Source: Sutterella faecalis
GTDB taxonomy: Bacteria; Pseudomonadota; Gammaproteobacteria; Burkholderiales; Burkholderiaceae_F
Direction: 5' to 3'
DNA length: 64,000 nt
Assembly (NCBI RefSeq): GCF_006337085.1
Contig: NZ_CP040882.1
Coordinates: 2,852,001-2,916,000, forward strand
Shown: positions 1 through 8,154 of the stretch, piece by piece
Layout: each line of letters starts with the position of its first letter
Position numbering within the stretch: position 1 is the stretch's first letter
Made by a program: the position numbers and the translations under genes
The notes under the pieces: model-generated
The model's database searches: none
What the model saw: the letters and a program-made list of their open reading frames with translations, nothing else
What the model was told of the DNA's origin: nothing

Positions 1-1425
1 TCCGCGGCATTCACGCCGTCGGAGAGCACTCAGAGCCTCCTGATCGGCCAGATGCTCGCCACGGGCACGGCGGAGGCCGGGAAGCCGGTGACGGTTTCGA
101 CCGCGGCCATGGCGAAACAGCTTTTCGGTCGCGGTTCTATGCTTGCCCGTATGGTGGCCGCCTATCGCACGGTCGATAGCTTCGGCCAGCTTGTTTGCAT
201 TCCGCTCGCTGACGTGACGAACTCCGTAGCCGCCTCGGCAGAGGTGACTTTCTCCGGAAATGCGACTGAAGCCGGTACCCTGAGCTTCTACATTGGCGGT
301 TCGCGCGTGCAGGTCTCCGTAGCAGAAGGCGCGGAGGCCGGTGTTGTCGCGCAAGCGCTTGCCGACGCGATTTCGCTCCAGAAGGACCTTCCGGTTACGG
401 CTGGGGCGGCTGATGCGGTCTGCACGATTACGGCCAGAAACAGGGGTTCGCTCGGGAACGGCATCCTGCTTGCGCTCAACCTTCGCGGGCTCATCAACGG
501 TGAAAAGACCCCGATGGGGCTTGGCATCGAGCTTGCGGCTATGACGGGCGGTACTGCCGACCCCGATATCGCCGCCGCTGTAGAGGCGATGGGCGATGCG
601 CAGTATGACTTCATCGGCGTTCCCTATTCGGATGCCGCGGTGCTTGACGCCTTCCAGACGGAGATGAACGACACGTCCGGCCGCTGGGCGCCGTTCCGGC
701 AGATCTACGGCCACGTATATACGGCAAAGCGCGGCGACGTGAATGCGCTGAAGACTTTCGGCAACGCCCGAAACGATCAGCACTGCACGATTGTGGGGGT
801 TGAGCCGGAGCTTCCGACCCCGATTGAAGAGGTGCTCGCGGCCTATCTCGCCCGGACGTCGGTGTTCATTTCAGCTGACCCCGCGCGGCCCACGCAGACG
901 GGCGTGCTCACCGGCGTGATGGCCGCTCCTTCCGAGAGCCGCTTTATCACGACCGACAGGCAGACGCTTCTTGAAAACGGCATTGCGACGCTTACGACGA
1001 CATCCGGCACGGTCATGATCGAGCGCGCGGTGACGACCTATCAGCGCAACAGTTTCGGCGACGCGGACGCATCGTATCTCGACAGCGAAACGATGCACAC
1101 GCTCGCATACGTGCTTCGCCGCATGAAGTCGCTCATCACGACCAAGTACGCACGCCACAAGCTCGCGAACGACGGGACCCGCTACGGTGCCGGACAGGCG
1201 ATCGTGACGCCTTCGGTGATCCGCGGCGAGCTGGTGGCGCTCTATCGGCAGCTCGAGCTTTCGGGGATTGTCGAGAATGCGGATCTCTTCAAGCAGTACC
1301 TGATTGTCGAAAGGAATGCAGACAATCCGAATCGGCTGGATGTCCTCTTCCCGCCCGATCTCGTCAATCAGCTCCGCATCTTTGCGGTCCTCAATCAGTT
1401 CCGTCTTCAGTACGCGGAGGAATAA
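1..1425 (+). CDS. Phage tail sheath protein (Mu gpL-like), 5' end outside window
   Basis: This is the contractile tail sheath subunit, which polymerises around the tail tube and contracts on infection. The reading frame is open from base 1, and the residues before the first internal ATG at 52 (SAAFTPSESTQ..LLIGQ) match the N-terminal region of Mu-type sheaths, so the true start lies upstream of the window. The visible part is about 474 residues; Mu gpL has 495. The family's RGSML..M..AYR block and a C-terminal barrel-like region ending in LRIFAVLNQFR are present. It is followed after 3 bases by the tube gene, the usual sheath-tube order, so translation is probably coupled. Confidence 0.9.
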   Translation, partial: SAAFTPSESTQSLLIGQMLATGTAEAGKPVTVSTAAMAKQLFGRGSMLARMVAAYRTVDSFGQLVCIPLADVTNSVAASAEVTFSGNATEAGTLSFYIGGSRVQVSVAEGAEAGVVAQALADAISLQKDLPVTAGAADAVCTITARNRGSLGNGILLALNLRGLINGEKTPMGLGIELAAMTGGTADPDIAAAVEAMGDAQYDFIGVPYSDAAVLDAFQTEMNDTSGRWAPFRQIYGHVYTAKRGDVNALKTFGNARNDQHCTIVGVEPELPTPIEEVLAAYLARTSVFISADPARPTQTGVLTGVMAAPSESRFITTDRQTLLENGIATLTTTSGTVMIERAVTTYQRNSFGDADASYLDSETMHTLAYVLRRMKSLITTKYARHKLANDGTRYGAGQAIVTPSVIRGELVALYRQLELSGIVENADLFKQYLIVERNADNPNRLDVLFPPDLVNQLRIFAVLNQFRLQYAEE

Positions 1426-1428
1426 GAA

Positions 1429-1788
1429 ATGGGAAAGAGACTAGCCGGCACCTGCTACTTCAAGGTGGACGGAGAACAGCTCGAACTTCAGGGGGACCTT
1501 GAGTTCCCCTTTAACTCGGTGACGCGCGAGACCATGGCCTCGACCACCGGCGTCGTCGGCTTCAAGGAGACGGTGACGGTCCCGTACGTCGCGGGCACGT
1601 TCATCGTCCCGGAGAGCTTCCCCGTCAGCAAGCTGATGGAGTCAACGGCGATGACGATTACCGCAGAGTGCGCGAACGGCATGGTTTACACGCTTTCGGA
1701 GGCATTCATGGTGGGCGACATTCCATATAAGCCCATTGACGGTACGGTGGCGCTGCGCTTTGAGGGCACCGCAGGAGAACTTGCATGA
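1429..1788 (+). CDS. Phage tail tube protein (Mu gpM-like)
   Basis: This 119-residue protein matches the Mu-type tail tube family in length, and in its opening (GKRLAGTCYFKVDGE) and closing (VALRFEGTAGE) blocks. It forms the inner tube through which DNA passes and which the sheath surrounds. It starts 3 bases after the sheath stop codon, and its own stop overlaps the start of the next gene (ATGA). This placement between sheath and tail-assembly chaperone is invariant in Mu-like tails. Nothing looks damaged. Confidence 0.88.
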   Translation: MGKRLAGTCYFKVDGEQLELQGDLEFPFNSVTRETMASTTGVVGFKETVTVPYVAGTFIVPESFPVSKLMESTAMTITAECANGMVYTLSEAFMVGDIPYKPIDGTVALRFEGTAGELA

Positions 1789-2078
1789 TCTACGCACTGA
1801 CAACGCCGATTGAGATTGCGGGCAAGGAAGTCACGGAGCTCGATCTCAAGGAAGAGAGGCTCGACACGAAGCTTATCAAGCGGCTCGGGTTCCCCTTCAC
1901 GGTTGGCGCGGATCTGACGCCGGCGCCCCGCCCGAGCGTTTGCGCGGACTACATCTCCCGCCTCGCGGCTATTTCGCCCTCTGAGGTCGAGAAGCTCAGC
2001 CCCAGGGATTTCATGGCGATTTGCTGGGCGCTGATTAGTTTTTTCGGGGAGCAGGCGGGCTCGACGTCTCAGGACTAG
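1785..2078 (+). CDS. Tail assembly chaperone, short (unshifted) product, gp41-like
   Basis: This 97-residue protein lies between tube and tape-measure genes, where contractile and siphophage tails encode a chaperone pair (lambda gpG/gpGT) that coats the tape measure during tail assembly. The N-terminal half (LTTPIEIAGKEVTELDLKEE) is typical of the Mu gp41 / tail-assembly E-type family. The start overlaps the tube stop by 4 bases. A slippery heptamer at 2039-2045 allows part of the ribosomes to continue in the -1 frame, giving a longer form (see the next two entries). Assignment rests on position plus N-terminal similarity and the frameshift signal. Confidence 0.8.
   Translation: MIYALTTPIEIAGKEVTELDLKEERLDTKLIKRLGFPFTVGADLTPAPRPSVCADYISRLAAISPSEVEKLSPRDFMAICWALISFFGEQAGSTSQD
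2039..2045 (+). promoter_or_regulatory. Programmed -1 frameshift slippery site (T TTT TTC)
   Basis: The heptamer TTTTTTC sits in phase with the chaperone frame as T TTT TTC, the classical X XXY YYZ arrangement. The -1 frame is closed by a TAG at 2036-2038 immediately upstream and is open from 2039 to the TAA at 2207-2209. The heptamer is therefore the first possible point at which the shift can occur. A G-rich stretch follows at once (CGGGGAGCAGGCGGGC). No stimulatory pseudoknot was worked out. Confidence 0.75.
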
Positions 2079-2209
2079 TCGATCTGGCTTTTGACGTGGC
2101 CTACGGCTGGAGGATCTCTCCTGATGAGGCGCTCGCGCTTCCTTTGTCGGAGCTTCTGCTCTATGTGGAGCAGTGGAACCGAATTCAGGAGAGATTGAAG
2201 GAGACCTAA
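2045..2209 (+). CDS. Frameshift extension of the tail assembly chaperone (gpT-like part)
   Basis: This is the -1 frame extension joined to residue 87 of the upstream chaperone; it has no start codon of its own. It adds about 54 residues (RGAGG...GLVDLAFDVAYGW..PDEALALPLSELLLYVEQWNRIQERLKET), giving a fusion of about 141 residues. The Mu homologue is also made by frameshifting in this family of phages. In lambda, the shifted product (gpGT) links tape measure and tube subunits. The TAA stop abuts the tape-measure ATG at 2210. The amphipathic, coding-like composition and the exact fit between tape measure and short product support it as real coding DNA. Confidence 0.75.
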   Translation, partial: RGAGGLDVSGLVDLAFDVAYGWRISPDEALALPLSELLLYVEQWNRIQERLKET

Positions 2210-3964
2210 ATGGCGGGACAGGATTTCAGACTTACCGCGATTCTTGCGGTCCGGGACACGATGACCCCCGTCATGAAGCAGGTGTCTGCGCGGTGGGGGA
2301 ACTTCCGGAAGGTAATTGACGGCACGCAGTTTAAGAACCTGCAGAAGCAGGTGGCGCTCTTCAACCGCTCGATGCAAAACGTCGCCGCTACCGCCGGTGA
2401 CGTAGCGGGCCGGATTGGCGGGCCTTTCCTTGCGCTTGCCGGCTCCTTAGGCTTCAGCCTGCAGCAGTCCGTGACGAGCTTCGCAAGTACGGGCGACGCG
2501 CTTGACAAGATGAGTCAGCGCATCGGCATTACCGCGGAACAGCTGCAGGAGTTCTCCTATGCCGCTACGCACGCGGGTGCCGCTCCGGAAGATCTCGAGG
2601 ATGCGCTCAAGGATCTCGGTGAGCATATGGCGGAAATCGCCAACGGCATCGACACCTCGAGCGACGCCTTCACGCTCTTTCAGAAGCTTGGAATCGAGAT
2701 GAAGGACGCGGCCGGGAATATGCGCCCGGTCGAGCAAGTCTTTCTTGATCTTGCCGACGCCATTCAGCGCAATGAAGATCCGGCTCTTCGGGCGAAGATG
2801 GCAATGGCGACCATGGGCGACAGCGGCCGCAAGCTGATCCCAATGCTCACCAGCGGTTCGGACGGGCTCAAACAGATGGCTGCTCAGGCGCGAGGCCTGG
2901 GGCTCGTGATGTCGAACGATGCGGTGGCGTCTGCCGCGACAATGACGGACCACATGGATGACATGCGAGCCGTTATCGGGTCGGTCGGCAACGCGATAGG
3001 CGCGAAGCTCGCCCCCACGGTGATCCGCATGTCTGACCGCTTCCGCGATCTTGCCGCGGCGAACCGTGAGGCTTTTTCGCAGAAGTTCGCTTCCGTCGCC
3101 GAGCGGCTGGCCGAGACGATCGAGAAGATCGACTTCGAGGGCATCGCCTCCGCGGTATTGACCGTGGCGGATTATGCGATTCGGGCGTTCAATGCGGTCG
3201 GCGGCTTTAATACGGTGCTTTACGCCATGGGCGCGATCATGGCCGGGAAGACGCTCATGAGCGTGATCTCCCTCGGTTCGTCGATCATCTCGATGGTGCA
3301 GACGTTCGGCACCCTGGTGACTGCAGCGCGAACTGCTGCCGTAGCAATGGCCGGGGCGTTCGGGCCTGTTGGTTTGGTGCTGACAGCCGTGGCGGCGATA
3401 GCCGGCGTAGTGATCGCCAACTGGGACCGCATTTGGCCGGCGCTGAAGGCAGGAGCATCTGCGGCCGCCGACTTTATCGGCGCGGTTTGGGACACGGTTG
3501 TACCAAAGTTCCAGGCAGTTTTCGGGTCGCTGTTGTCAATTGCGAAGGCCTTCTTCCAGGGAGACATCAGCGGTCTGCTGAGCGGGTTTGACGACCTGTT
3601 TCAGGCGGCATTCAACTTGCTTCCGGACAAATGGGCAAAGGCCTGCCTCAACTGGTACGAGGGAATTAAGAAAAGTCTGAAGAGCGTCGGGAAGATGATC
3701 TCGGATTACTTTACGAAATTCGACTTCAAATCGCTGCTGCCGGACTGGGTAAGCGACCTTTTCGGAGGAAGCAAAACATCCGGCGACGGGCAGCCGATGC
3801 GGAATCCCCAGGTGACCCCTGAAGCCCGCCTGAGCGGGCGCATGAACATCAGCGTAACCGCTTCCGGAGGAGCATCCGCGGCCGTAAGCGACGTTTCCGG
3901 GTCTCCGGGGCTGGATATTTACGGTCAGGTAGGCCGATCGGATCGCTTTGTAGGAGCTGACTGA
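2210..3964 (+). CDS. Phage tail tape measure protein
   Basis: This 584-residue protein sets tail length and is later ejected with the DNA. The region up to about residue 250 contains the tape-measure core (LDKMSQRIGITAEQLQEFSYAATHAGA), as in the TP901/Mu TMP families. Residues 330-410 hold several alanine- and glycine-rich hydrophobic segments, followed by a tail region rich in Trp and Ser. The start ATG directly follows the frameshift product's stop, and its own stop overlaps the next gene's ATG by one base. The length implies a short tail compared with lambda. Confidence 0.9.
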   Translation: MAGQDFRLTAILAVRDTMTPVMKQVSARWGNFRKVIDGTQFKNLQKQVALFNRSMQNVAATAGDVAGRIGGPFLALAGSLGFSLQQSVTSFASTGDALDKMSQRIGITAEQLQEFSYAATHAGAAPEDLEDALKDLGEHMAEIANGIDTSSDAFTLFQKLGIEMKDAAGNMRPVEQVFLDLADAIQRNEDPALRAKMAMATMGDSGRKLIPMLTSGSDGLKQMAAQARGLGLVMSNDAVASAATMTDHMDDMRAVIGSVGNAIGAKLAPTVIRMSDRFRDLAAANREAFSQKFASVAERLAETIEKIDFEGIASAVLTVADYAIRAFNAVGGFNTVLYAMGAIMAGKTLMSVISLGSSIISMVQTFGTLVTAARTAAVAMAGAFGPVGLVLTAVAAIAGVVIANWDRIWPALKAGASAAADFIGAVWDTVVPKFQAVFGSLLSIAKAFFQGDISGLLSGFDDLFQAAFNLLPDKWAKACLNWYEGIKKSLKSVGKMISDYFTKFDFKSLLPDWVSDLFGGSKTSGDGQPMRNPQVTPEARLSGRMNISVTASGGASAAVSDVSGSPGLDIYGQVGRSDRFVGAD

Positions 3965-5250
3965 TGTCTATTCGTAGTGAACAGCTTCTGCCGGCAAGCT
4001 TTCGCGGCGTGCCTTTCGAGGTGACGAGCGGGCGTCTTAAGGGCGGCCGCCGTACAGTGGTGCATGAGTATCCTCAGCGGGACAACCCGTACGTTGAGGA
4101 TCTTGGCCGCGCTACCCGTCAAGTCACCATTGAGGCCTTCGTAGTTGGAGACGATTACATTGACCGCGGAACGGCGCTTCTGGCGGAGATCGAAAAGCCG
4201 GGGTCCGGGACGCTCATTCATCCGTGGCTGGGTGAGATGACCGTTACGGTCACTTCAGTGAGCGAACTCAAGTTCGACACCGGGCTTGGGGCTGCTTACC
4301 TGACTTTTGTCGCTACTGAAGCTGGAGACCTCGAGTTTCCGGTTATGGGGATCGATACCCAGACGGAGGCGCTTGAGGCCGCTGACGAGCTCGAGCAATC
4401 GGCCATCAGCAAGTTCATCGACTCCATTGACCTGTCGATTGTTTCCGAGTACATCGACGCGGCACTCTCCGGAGATCTGCTCGACGTGCTCGGGGTGATT
4501 GACAGTGCGGAAATCGCAAAGGTGTTCGATTTCGCGACTGACGTTGCTGATCTGGCATCAAAGGGGCTTTCGCTCCTCTCGACGGATCCGAAAGTATTCG
4601 CGCAGACGCTTGCGGGAGCTCTCGGGCTGTCGAAGTGGGCTACGACGGCCACGGCTTGGAGCCGGGTCGGGGAGCAGCTGAAAAACCTCGTCTCGAAAGA
4701 CAAGCTTTCGTCCGGGACCAAGGCAAAGATTCAGGCTGATCGCGAAGGACGGCCGCTTTCTGACACTCAGAAAGTGGTGATGACGAACCGCGCGGCCGTT
4801 GAAAGCCTCGCCAGACAGCTCCTGCTCGCGCAGATTGTTGGCGTCAGCGCTTTGATCGGGACATCAAAGGACACGTCGGCGCCGGGGGCAGTGCTCACGG
4901 CTGCGGCAGAACCTTTCGCCGAGCAGGAACCGATTCAGAGCTACGACGATCTCATTGAGGTCCGCGATCAGCTTCTGGACGTTCTAGATCAGGAACTCCT
5001 GATGGAGACCGACGATGAGACGTACCAGGCGATTGAGGCGGCGAGGACTGCGGTCTTTGAGGCCATTACTGAACGTGCTGACACTCAAAGCCGATTGTTT
5101 ACGACGGTTCCGCCGGACATTATGCCGGCCGTTGTTCTGGCCTATGACTATCACGATGATGCGAACCGGGATCGAGAGATCGCTCTCCGGAACCACATCG
5201 AACATGAAGGGTTCTGCCCGGTAGAGGAACTGAGGATTTCAAGCGAATGA
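3964..5250 (+). CDS. Mu gpN-like tail/DNA circularisation protein
   Basis: The first ~95 residues (LLPASFRGVPFEV...GGRRTVVHEYP...PYVEDLG) match the 'DNA circularisation protein N-terminus' family, which is Mu gpN, a baseplate or tail-hub component. The remaining ~330 residues are helical and acidic and less conserved. It is 428 residues long, compared with 491 for Mu gpN. It lies between tape measure and gpP-like hub genes, overlapping both (ATGA-type junctions), so it belongs to one late tail transcript. Confidence 0.85.
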   Translation: MSIRSEQLLPASFRGVPFEVTSGRLKGGRRTVVHEYPQRDNPYVEDLGRATRQVTIEAFVVGDDYIDRGTALLAEIEKPGSGTLIHPWLGEMTVTVTSVSELKFDTGLGAAYLTFVATEAGDLEFPVMGIDTQTEALEAADELEQSAISKFIDSIDLSIVSEYIDAALSGDLLDVLGVIDSAEIAKVFDFATDVADLASKGLSLLSTDPKVFAQTLAGALGLSKWATTATAWSRVGEQLKNLVSKDKLSSGTKAKIQADREGRPLSDTQKVVMTNRAAVESLARQLLLAQIVGVSALIGTSKDTSAPGAVLTAAAEPFAEQEPIQSYDDLIEVRDQLLDVLDQELLMETDDETYQAIEAARTAVFEAITERADTQSRLFTTVPPDIMPAVVLAYDYHDDANRDREIALRNHIEHEGFCPVEELRISSE

Positions 5251-6410
5251 CGTCGAATCTGGTTGAAATTCGAGTTGGCGGCAAGCGCTACGGCGGCTGG
5301 AAGTCGGTGCTCATCACTTCAAGCATCGAGCAGGTCGCCCGGGCGTTTGCGCTTGAAGTCACGGAGAACTTCCCGGGCAACACCGATTTCAAGGCGTTGC
5401 AGACCGGGGAGCTCGTACAGGTCTATATCGGCGAAGATCTGGTGTGCACGGGGTACATCACCTCGACACCCATCAGCTACGACGGCAAGACCGTTTCCGT
5501 GCAGGTGCAGGGGAAGAGCCGAACGGTTGACCTCGTTGATTGCAGTCCGCCGTCTGCGGCCTATGCGCCCCCGGCGGTGAGCGCCAATCTGTGGTCCGAG
5601 GTGAAGGGCAAGAGCGGTAAGGCGCAGGCCGCGCCCGCAGCGGCCGCGAAGCCTCAAACCTCCTGGAAGAACCTTCCGGCCGGCCGCATCATCGAAGAGC
5701 TGGCGAAGCCGTACGGCATAACGCTCACGATCTCGGCCGAGAGCAACGAAGTCAAGACCCATACGGTTAATCCCGGAGAGACGGTTTTCGAATCGATCAA
5801 GCGGCTCATTACGAAGGACAATCTCGTATTGACCGACGATGAGGCAGGAAATCTTGTGCTGGTTGAGCCTGGCGGGGCCGGACAGGCGACGGACGCCCTT
5901 GAGCTCGGCGGCAACATCCTGAAGGCTTCAGCGAGGTTCGATGCGTCGGCGCGGTTTTCGCACTACGTTGCGCTCGGACAGCACGCCGGTACGGATGAAG
6001 ATTTCGGTCGTACCGCTGCGGAAGACAAGGGCGTTGCTGTAGACCCGGAAGTGAAGCGATTCCGGCTGAAGGTGCTCAAGGATAGTGGGCAGGCGTCGTT
6101 GAAGACTGCCGGCGCTCGAGCCCGGTTCGAAGCTAATTTTCAAGCCGCACGCTTTCGCGCCGTCACCTACACGGTTCAGGGCTGGAGGCAGTCGGATGGC
6201 TCTCTGTGGCGACCGAACACAAAGGTTATAGTGCGCGATCAAACGCTTTTTCCGGGAGGCTTAGAAATGCTGGTTGTTCAAACGAAGCTCCAACTCTCTT
6301 CGGCCGGAATGACCGCCGAGTTAGGGCTTATGCCCCCCGATGGCTATAGACGAGACGCCGCGAAAACGGATACAAAGCAAACGTCGTCGACGTGGACGAA
6401 CGTGAAATAA
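5247..6410 (+). CDS. Mu gpP-like baseplate hub protein
   Basis: This 387-residue protein corresponds to Mu gpP (gp44), the T4 gp27-like hub that holds the spike. The N-terminal block VEIRVGGKRYGGWKSV and the LGGNILKASARFDASARFSHYVALGQ segment are typical. An Ala/Lys-rich linker near residues 115-140 (GKSGKAQAAPAAAAKPQTS) is longer than usual. The start overlaps the gpN-like stop by 4 bases. In Mu the next gene is the gp45 spike protein; here a small secreted protein with its own terminator intervenes. Confidence 0.85.
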   Translation: MTSNLVEIRVGGKRYGGWKSVLITSSIEQVARAFALEVTENFPGNTDFKALQTGELVQVYIGEDLVCTGYITSTPISYDGKTVSVQVQGKSRTVDLVDCSPPSAAYAPPAVSANLWSEVKGKSGKAQAAPAAAAKPQTSWKNLPAGRIIEELAKPYGITLTISAESNEVKTHTVNPGETVFESIKRLITKDNLVLTDDEAGNLVLVEPGGAGQATDALELGGNILKASARFDASARFSHYVALGQHAGTDEDFGRTAAEDKGVAVDPEVKRFRLKVLKDSGQASLKTAGARARFEANFQAARFRAVTYTVQGWRQSDGSLWRPNTKVIVRDQTLFPGGLEMLVVQTKLQLSSAGMTAELGLMPPDGYRRDAAKTDTKQTSSTWTNVK

Positions 6411-6430
6411 TCTGGGGAAAGGAGGCAGTT

Positions 6431-6724
6431 ATGCGCATTTTCTTTCTCATCGCGCTGAGCGTTGCCTCGCTTGGCGCCCAGGCGTTGACGGTTGTCCCTA
6501 GCAGGCATTTGGTCTGCGAAAAGTACCCCGGAACTATGCTGGATAAAGAATGCAAATATGTCCCGGGCGGCGAGCCTGATCTAGGTTTTAAGCTCGAACC
6601 GTCTGACCCGAAAGAGGTGATGTCGATCACGAAGGACATTAACGGCTGGATCACGATCGAGCGCCGGGACGGCACGCACGAGAACTTCAGGCCCGACGGT
6701 ATGGGCGGGTGGCAACGTCAATGA
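6431..6724 (+). CDS. Small secreted protein of unknown function (moron candidate)
   Basis: Start ATG 6431 is preceded by the strong ribosome site GGAAAGGAGG (6416-6425). The 97-residue product begins with a classical signal peptide (MRIFFLIALSVASLGAQA), leaving a mature chain of about 79 residues with two cysteines (VCEKYPG and DKECKY), probably a disulfide in the periplasm. No family was recognised. The gene interrupts the normally adjacent gpP and gp45 genes and is followed within 7 bases by a terminator hairpin, the usual look of a moron. It could modify the host envelope or block superinfection; that is inference from export and location only. Confidence 0.7.
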   Translation: MRIFFLIALSVASLGAQALTVVPSRHLVCEKYPGTMLDKECKYVPGGEPDLGFKLEPSDPKEVMSITKDINGWITIERRDGTHENFRPDGMGGWQRQ

Positions 6725-6730
6725 TTTTTG

Positions 6731-6757
6731 AAAGGCTGCAGAGATGCGGCCTTTTTT
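6731..6757 (+). terminator. Rho-independent terminator after the small secreted protein
   Basis: AAAGGCTGCA pairs with TGCGGCCTTT around a GAGA tetraloop (one G-U pair), followed by a run of six T. It ends only 4 bases before the gp45-like ATG, so it should reduce read-through from the tail operon into the baseplate genes unless it is antiterminated. Confidence 0.8.
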
Positions 6758-6760
6758 GTT

Positions 6761-7414
6761 ATGAGCGGAAGATTGGACGACATCATGGCCCGCGGCGTCG
6801 TTTCGGCGGCCGACGGGACGAAGAAAATGCGCGCGGTACAGGTGCGGCTGCTCGCGGACGAAGTGCGGGATGATCTGGAGCACGTCGAGCCCTATGGCTT
6901 CACTTCGGAGCCGAAGGACGATGAGCAGCCAGAGGCCTTTGCTTTGTTTTTCGGCGGCGATCGCTCGCACGGCATTGTCTTTTGCGTGGCAGACAGGCGG
7001 TTTCGCCTGAAGAACCTGAAGCCAGGCGAGGTCGCTCTCTACGACGATCTCGGGCAGAAGATCTATTTGACGCGCGATGGCATCGTGATTGAGACGCCTG
7101 GCGAGCTGACGGCGACGGTCGCAAAAAATGCGACCGTAACGGTGGGCGGGGACCTGAGTGCAGAAGTAGCAGGAGATGCCACGCTGAAAGCATCATCAGT
7201 GAAGCTGGACACGCCTGCAACGACTCTGACGGGGACGTTGACCGTTCAAGGGCTGATCACCGGCCAAGGCGGCATGGCGATCAGCGGCGGCTCCGGCGCG
7301 AGCGTCACCGGCGATCTGACGACGACTGGCGATGTGAAGGCGGGCTCGATCAGCCTGAAGACGCACACGCACACAGAACAGGGTGATGGCGCGGAGACAT
7401 CCGGGCCGCACTAA
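6761..7414 (+). CDS. Mu gp45-like baseplate spike/assembly protein
   Basis: The 217-residue product starts MSGRLDDIMARGVV and contains QVRLLADEVRDDLEHVEPYGFTS, FGGDRSHGIVF and LKPGEVALYDDLGQKIYLTRDGI, all hallmarks of Mu gp45, the membrane-piercing spike at the baseplate centre. The C-terminal ~100 residues are repetitive and beta-rich (TATVAKNATVTVGGDLSAEVAGD) and end in a His-rich THTHTEQGDG tip, consistent with a metal-binding spike apex. The chosen ATG 6761 gives a start like that of homologues, but no ribosome site is visible because a terminator hairpin ends 4 bases upstream. ATG 6785 is an alternative. Confidence 0.85.
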   Translation: MSGRLDDIMARGVVSAADGTKKMRAVQVRLLADEVRDDLEHVEPYGFTSEPKDDEQPEAFALFFGGDRSHGIVFCVADRRFRLKNLKPGEVALYDDLGQKIYLTRDGIVIETPGELTATVAKNATVTVGGDLSAEVAGDATLKASSVKLDTPATTLTGTLTVQGLITGQGGMAISGGSGASVTGDLTTTGDVKAGSISLKTHTHTEQGDGAETSGPH

Positions 7415-7445
7415 CCGTACGAGTTTCTCGTACAGACCAAAAAGC

Positions 7446-7480
7446 AAACCCCGCAGGGCCGGAATCCTTGCGGGGTTTTT
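7446..7480 (+). terminator. Rho-independent terminator after gp45-like gene
   Basis: AAACCCCGCA pairs with TGCGGGGTTT, with a GC-rich loop and a T5 tail. It separates the spike gene from the following small gene and the gp46-48 genes. Confidence 0.85.
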
Positions 7481-7506
7481 CGTATCCACCTGTCAAGTAG
7501 GTGAAC

Positions 7507-7722
7507 ATGAACAGTTTAGATGAAACCAGAGAACTGCGTGAGCGGTTGCAGGCTATGGAAGAACGTACGAAGGAGCAAGAGATTCGAGCACAGGTAGAGC
7601 GCGAATTTCAAGAAAACGCTCTGAAAGAGTCGCGCGAACGAAGGGCTTTTTGGCTTGAGATCGTAAAGGCTTTTGTCGCTCCAGTAGTGACAGCGCTATT
7701 GGTGATTTGGTTGACCAAATGA
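7507..7722 (+). CDS. Small coiled-coil protein with C-terminal membrane anchor
   Basis: The 71-residue product has a charged, heptad-like region at residues 1-50 (ETRELRERLQAMEERTKEQE) followed by one hydrophobic segment (VAPVVTALLVIWL) at the very C-terminus, so it is probably a tail-anchored inner-membrane protein. ATG 7507 is chosen over GTG 7501 because TAGGTG sits just upstream. It is inserted between gp45- and gp46-like genes, which are neighbours in Mu, and lies behind a terminator, so it may be a second moron or use its own promoter. No family was recognised. Confidence 0.65.
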   Translation: MNSLDETRELRERLQAMEERTKEQEIRAQVEREFQENALKESRERRAFWLEIVKAFVAPVVTALLVIWLTK

Positions 7723-7738
7723 GCGCGGGGATACCTAA

Positions 7739-8152
7739 ATGGACATGATGCTGAACGGGAAGCCGGCAGACATCTCCGACTTCGAGGTTGATGAGCTGGC
7801 TGCGGCCGTGCTGATCAGCCTTTTTTCATGGCGAAAGTCTAACCCGGATGATGGGGTGAAGGCGCCGAATCGTCAAGGCTGGTGGGGAGACACTTTCGCG
7901 GAGAGGGCCGGTGATCGAATCGGTTCGCGCCTCTGGTTGCTGCAGCGGCAGAAGATCCTGCCGGCAACGCTGCGCCGTGCTGAGGCCTATGCGAAGGAGT
8001 CTCTGCAATGGCTCATCGATGATGCGGTTGTTGCCCGCATTGAGGTTTCTGCGGAGCGCTCGGGGACTGACCAGATCGCGCTGCGGGTTACCTGCTATCG
8101 GCCTGATGACACACAGGCGCTTCAGGCGCGATTCCAGAATGTTTGGGAGTGA
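7739..8152 (+). CDS. Mu gp46-like baseplate wedge protein
   Basis: The 137-residue protein matches the phage GP46 family: AVLISLFSWRKS, GWWGD, GSRLWLLQR and a C-terminal QARFQNVW. In Mu it is a baseplate component homologous in role to T4 gp25. The ATG follows 14 bases after the small membrane-protein gene. The next gene (gp47-like) starts 2 bases after its stop codon. Confidence 0.88.
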   Translation: MDMMLNGKPADISDFEVDELAAAVLISLFSWRKSNPDDGVKAPNRQGWWGDTFAERAGDRIGSRLWLLQRQKILPATLRRAEAYAKESLQWLIDDAVVARIEVSAERSGTDQIALRVTCYRPDDTQALQARFQNVWE

Positions 8153-8154
8153 AA

